This document shows, piece by piece, positions 3,895-6,584 of a stretch of DNA of 6,584 nt. Position numbers and translations under genes: made by a program. The notes beneath the pieces were generated by a model, which was given only the letters and a program-made list of their open reading frames with translations, did not search any database and was not told where the DNA came from. Every line of letters begins with the position of its first letter. Position 1 is the first letter of the stretch. Origin of the DNA: Pseudomonadota bacterium (GTDB lineage Bacteria > Pseudomonadota > Alphaproteobacteria > Sphingomonadales > Sphingomonadaceae); assembly GCA_023413015.1 (NCBI GenBank), contig JAEZQR010000310.1, forward strand, positions 1 through 6,584, read 5' to 3'.

Positions 3895-6584
3895 ATGACC
3901 GACATCTTCACCGAACGCGCGCGGCTGGCCCGCGAGGGCATGTACCGGCCGGAATATGAGGGTGACGCCTGCGGCGTCGGCCTGATCGCGGCGACCGACG
4001 GCCAGCCGTCGCGACGCGTGGTGGCGGCGGCGATCGATGCGCTGAAGGCGGTGTGGCACCGCGGCGCGGTCGATGCCGACGGCAAGACCGGCGACGGCGC
4101 CGGCATCCATGTCGAACTCCCGGTCGCCTTCTTCCACGAGCATATCGAGCGTGCCGGGCATGCGCCGAAGCCCAACCTGCTGGCGGTGGGCCAGGTCTTC
4201 CTGCCGCGCACCGATCTGGCAGCGCAGGAAACCTGCCGCACGATCGTCGAGAGCGAGATCATCGACTTCGGCTATTCGATCTATGGCTGGCGCCAGGTGC
4301 CGGTCGACACCAGCGTCATCGGCGACAAGGCGATGCTGACGCGGCCCGAGATCGAGCAGATCATGATCGCCGGGCCGCACGTCGCCCGCGACGTGACGGA
4401 CGCGGCGGCCGGCCCGCGTGCCGAAGGTACGACGGACGAGCAGCGGACGGCTCAGGACCAGTTCGAGAAGGACCTCTATCTGATCCGCCGCCGGATCGAG
4501 AAGAAGGTGATCGAGGCGCAGATCAGCGGCTTCTACATCTGCTCACTCAGCAGCCGCTCGATCATCTACAAGGGGCTGTTCCTCGCCGAGAGCCTCGCGG
4601 TCTTCTACCCCGACCTCGCCGACGAGCGCTTCCAGTCGCGCTTCGCGATCTATCACCAGCGCTATTCGACCAACACCTTCCCGCAATGGTGGCTGGCGCA
4701 GCCGTTCCGCTGCCTTGCGCACAACGGCGAGATCAACACGGTTCGCGGCAACAAGAACTGGATGAAGAGCCACGAGATCAAGATGGCCGCGCTGACGTTC
4801 GGCGAGCACAGCGAGGACATCAAGCCGCTGATCCCGGCCGGCGCGTCGGACACCGCCGCGCTCGATGCCGTGTTCGAGGCGATCGTGCGCTCCGGCCGCG
4901 ATGCGCCGACCGCCAAGCTGATGCTGGTGCCCGAGGCGTGGAACCAGGACACCGCCATGCCCGACGCGCACCGGGCGATGTACGCCTTCTTCGCCTCGGT
5001 CATGGAGCCGTGGGACGGCCCGGCGGCGCTGGCGATGACCGACGGGCGCTGGGCGGTCGCCGGCATGGACCGCAACGCGCTGCGGCCGATGCGCTACACG
5101 CTGACCAACGACGGACTGCTGATCGTCGGGTCCGAGGCCGGTATGGTCGTGGTGCCCGAGGCGAGCGTGGTCAGGAAGGGCCGGCTCGGGCCGGGCCAGA
5201 TGATCGCGGTCGACCTCGACGAGGGCCGCTTCTACGACGACCGGGCGGTCAAGGACCGGATCGCTGCCGAGAATCCTTACGCCGACTGGGTCGAGGGCTT
5301 CCGCACCTTCGCCGACGTGCCGGGGGCGGACGCGCCCGAGCCGGGTGTCACCTACGCCCGCGACGAGCTGCGCCGGCGGCAGGTGGCGGCCGGCCTCACC
5401 ATGGAGGACATGGAGCTGCTCCTCGACCCGATGGTCGAGGACGCCAAGGAAGCGGTCGGCTCGATGGGCGACGACACGCCGCTCGCCGTCATCTCCGACA
5501 ATCCGCGCTGCCTGAGCCATTTCTTCCGGCAGAATTTCAGCCAGGTCACCAACCCGCCGATCGACTCGCTTCGCGAGACGCGGGTGATGAGCCTCAAGAC
5601 TCGGTTCGGGAACTTCGCCAACATCCTCGACCGCGACGCGCGCCAGCAGGGCGTGATGGTGATCGATTCGCCGGTGCTCACCAACCGCGACTGGCAGCGG
5701 CTGATCGACTTCTTCGGCCCGACGGCTGCCATCATCGACTGCACCTTCGACATCGGCGGCGGCCCCGAGGCGCTGCGGCAGGCGATCGCCCGCATCCGCA
5801 CCGAGGCCGAGCATGCGGTGCGATCGGGCAAGGGACAGCTGTTCCTGACCGATGAGAATGTGTCGGCGGACCGCGCCGGCATCACCATGATCCTGGCGGC
5901 GGCGGGCGTCCACACGCACCTCGTGCGCAAAGGCCTGCGCTCGTTCGCGAGCGTGAACGTGCGCTCGTCCGAATGCCTCGACACGCATTATTTCGCGGTG
6001 CTGATCGGCGTCGGCGCCACGACGGTGAACGCCTATCTCGCCCAGGAGGCGATCGCCGACCGTCACACGCGCGGGCTGTTCGGCGACATGGGCCTCGACC
6101 AGTGCGTCGCGCGCTACCGAAAGGCGGTCGAGGACGGACTGCTCAAGATCATGTCGAAGATGGGCATTGCGGTGATCTCGTCCTACCGCGGCGGCTACAA
6201 CTTCGAGGCGGTGGGCCTCAGCCGCGCGCTGGTCAACGACTTCTTCCCCGGCATGCCGGCGAAGATCTCGGGCGAGGGCTTCGCCTCGCTGCACCTCAAC
6301 GCGCGGATGCGTCACGAGCGCGCGTTCGACGAGGAGGTGCTGACGCTGCCGGTCGGCGGGCTCTATCGCTACCGCGCGGGCGGCGAGGCGCACGCCTATC
6401 AGGCGAACCTCATCCACCTGCTGCAGACCGCGGTCGCCAACGACAGCTACTCACAATACCTGCAGTTCTCCCAAGGCTGCCGCGACCTGCCGCCGGTCTA
6501 CCTGCGTGACCTTCTGGAGTTCAACTACGCTGACACGCCGCTACCGATTGACGAGGTCGAATCGATCTCCGAGATCAGGAAGCG
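3895..6584 (+). CDS. gltB: Glutamate synthase large subunit, GltB, N-terminal 896 codons (cut by the right edge)
   Basis: GltB hydrolyses glutamine and channels the ammonia to 2-oxoglutarate, giving two glutamates with electrons from GltD. The frame is open from the ATG at 3895 to the end of the window without a stop. Cys26 in DACGVGLI is the predicted catalytic N-terminal nucleophile, freed by removal of a 25-residue propeptide. The class II glutaminase domain continues with HQRYSTNTFPQWW (254-266) and AHNGEINTVRGNKNWM (275-290), and includes MDRNALRPMRY near 396-406. The central domain begins around 520 (MGDDTP at 524-529) with QVTNPPIDSLRE (550-561). The last residues visible, LPIDEVESISEIRK (883-896), are the usual linker before the FMN domain, so the FMN, [3Fe-4S] and C-terminal beta-helix regions lie outside. 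Full-length relatives have about 1500 residues. The ribosome site is weak (GAGG ten bases upstream), which suggests coupling to gltD. An Ala/Gly/Asp-rich linker at about residues 163-184 looks poorly conserved. Confidence 0.97.
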   Translation, partial: MTDIFTERARLAREGMYRPEYEGDACGVGLIAATDGQPSRRVVAAAIDALKAVWHRGAVDADGKTGDGAGIHVELPVAFFHEHIERAGHAPKPNLLAVGQVFLPRTDLAAQETCRTIVESEIIDFGYSIYGWRQVPVDTSVIGDKAMLTRPEIEQIMIAGPHVARDVTDAAAGPRAEGTTDEQRTAQDQFEKDLYLIRRRIEKKVIEAQISGFYICSLSSRSIIYKGLFLAESLAVFYPDLADERFQSRFAIYHQRYSTNTFPQWWLAQPFRCLAHNGEINTVRGNKNWMKSHEIKMAALTFGEHSEDIKPLIPAGASDTAALDAVFEAIVRSGRDAPTAKLMLVPEAWNQDTAMPDAHRAMYAFFASVMEPWDGPAALAMTDGRWAVAGMDRNALRPMRYTLTNDGLLIVGSEAGMVVVPEASVVRKGRLGPGQMIAVDLDEGRFYDDRAVKDRIAAENPYADWVEGFRTFADVPGADAPEPGVTYARDELRRRQVAAGLTMEDMELLLDPMVEDAKEAVGSMGDDTPLAVISDNPRCLSHFFRQNFSQVTNPPIDSLRETRVMSLKTRFGNFANILDRDARQQGVMVIDSPVLTNRDWQRLIDFFGPTAAIIDCTFDIGGGPEALRQAIARIRTEAEHAVRSGKGQLFLTDENVSADRAGITMILAAAGVHTHLVRKGLRSFASVNVRSSECLDTHYFAVLIGVGATTVNAYLAQEAIADRHTRGLFGDMGLDQCVARYRKAVEDGLLKIMSKMGIAVISSYRGGYNFEAVGLSRALVNDFFPGMPAKISGEGFASLHLNARMRHERAFDEEVLTLPVGGLYRYRAGGEAHAYQANLIHLLQTAVANDSYSQYLQFSQGCRDLPPVYLRDLLEFNYADTPLPIDEVESISEIRK

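Noticed and set aside
4053..5855. Plus-strand frame of 600 codons overlapping gltB
   Set aside because: This is a shifted-frame shadow, Arg/Gly/Ala-rich and without domains. The gltB frame through the same bases is intact and motif-complete.
4543..6417. Minus-strand frame of 624 codons opposite gltB
   Set aside because: It is long only because stop codons are rare in this high-GC antisense frame. The composition is Arg/His/Val-rich with no domain signature.
3895..6584. Suspected frameshift in gltB, because no single long gltB frame with a stop codon is contained in the window
   Set aside because: Translating from 3895 gives a continuous frame with family motifs to the last base. The gene is simply cut by the window edge.

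Overview
This window looks like a GC-rich alphaproteobacterial chromosome, most likely a sphingomonad. That placement is inferred from the high GC content, the gene set and order, the style of the proteins, and GANTC sites of the kind methylated by CcrM. No marker gene here proves it. Most of the window is conserved housekeeping sequence. The accessory part is the first ~280 bases.

Layout. Bases 1-182 (minus strand) hold the first 60 codons of a tyrosine-recombinase-type integrase that runs off the left edge. A 96-bp leader follows, with a plausible promoter, a short direct repeat, a perfect 10-bp palindrome and a hairpin next to the ribosome binding site. Then comes an intact tRNA-Leu(CAG) on the same strand, with an encoded CCA end and a consensus -35 element upstream. 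Integrase immediately downstream of a tRNA 3' end is the classic left border of an integrative element, so the element itself should lie left of this window.

To the right everything reads on the plus strand. A two-gene unit (483-2274) encodes an NDUFA9-like NAD(P)-binding protein of the atypical SDR type, followed by undecaprenyl-diphosphatase UppP, which recycles the lipid carrier for peptidoglycan synthesis. A 160-bp AT-richer intergenic region (2275-2434) carries a 7-bp inverted repeat, promoter-like sequences and three GANTC sites. The glutamate synthase (GOGAT) genes follow in the order gltD-gltB. The complete small subunit has the Fe-S, FAD and NADPH motifs. The large subunit starts 2 bp after gltD stops and is cut by the right edge after 896 codons, at about the start of its FMN domain. 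GltD delivers electrons from NADPH to GltB, which hydrolyses glutamine and uses the ammonia to aminate 2-oxoglutarate, so the pair makes glutamate.

I found no CRISPR array, insertion sequence or broken core gene, and no clear evidence of a new defence or biosynthetic system. The island border at tRNA-Leu is the place to look further, by extending to the left.
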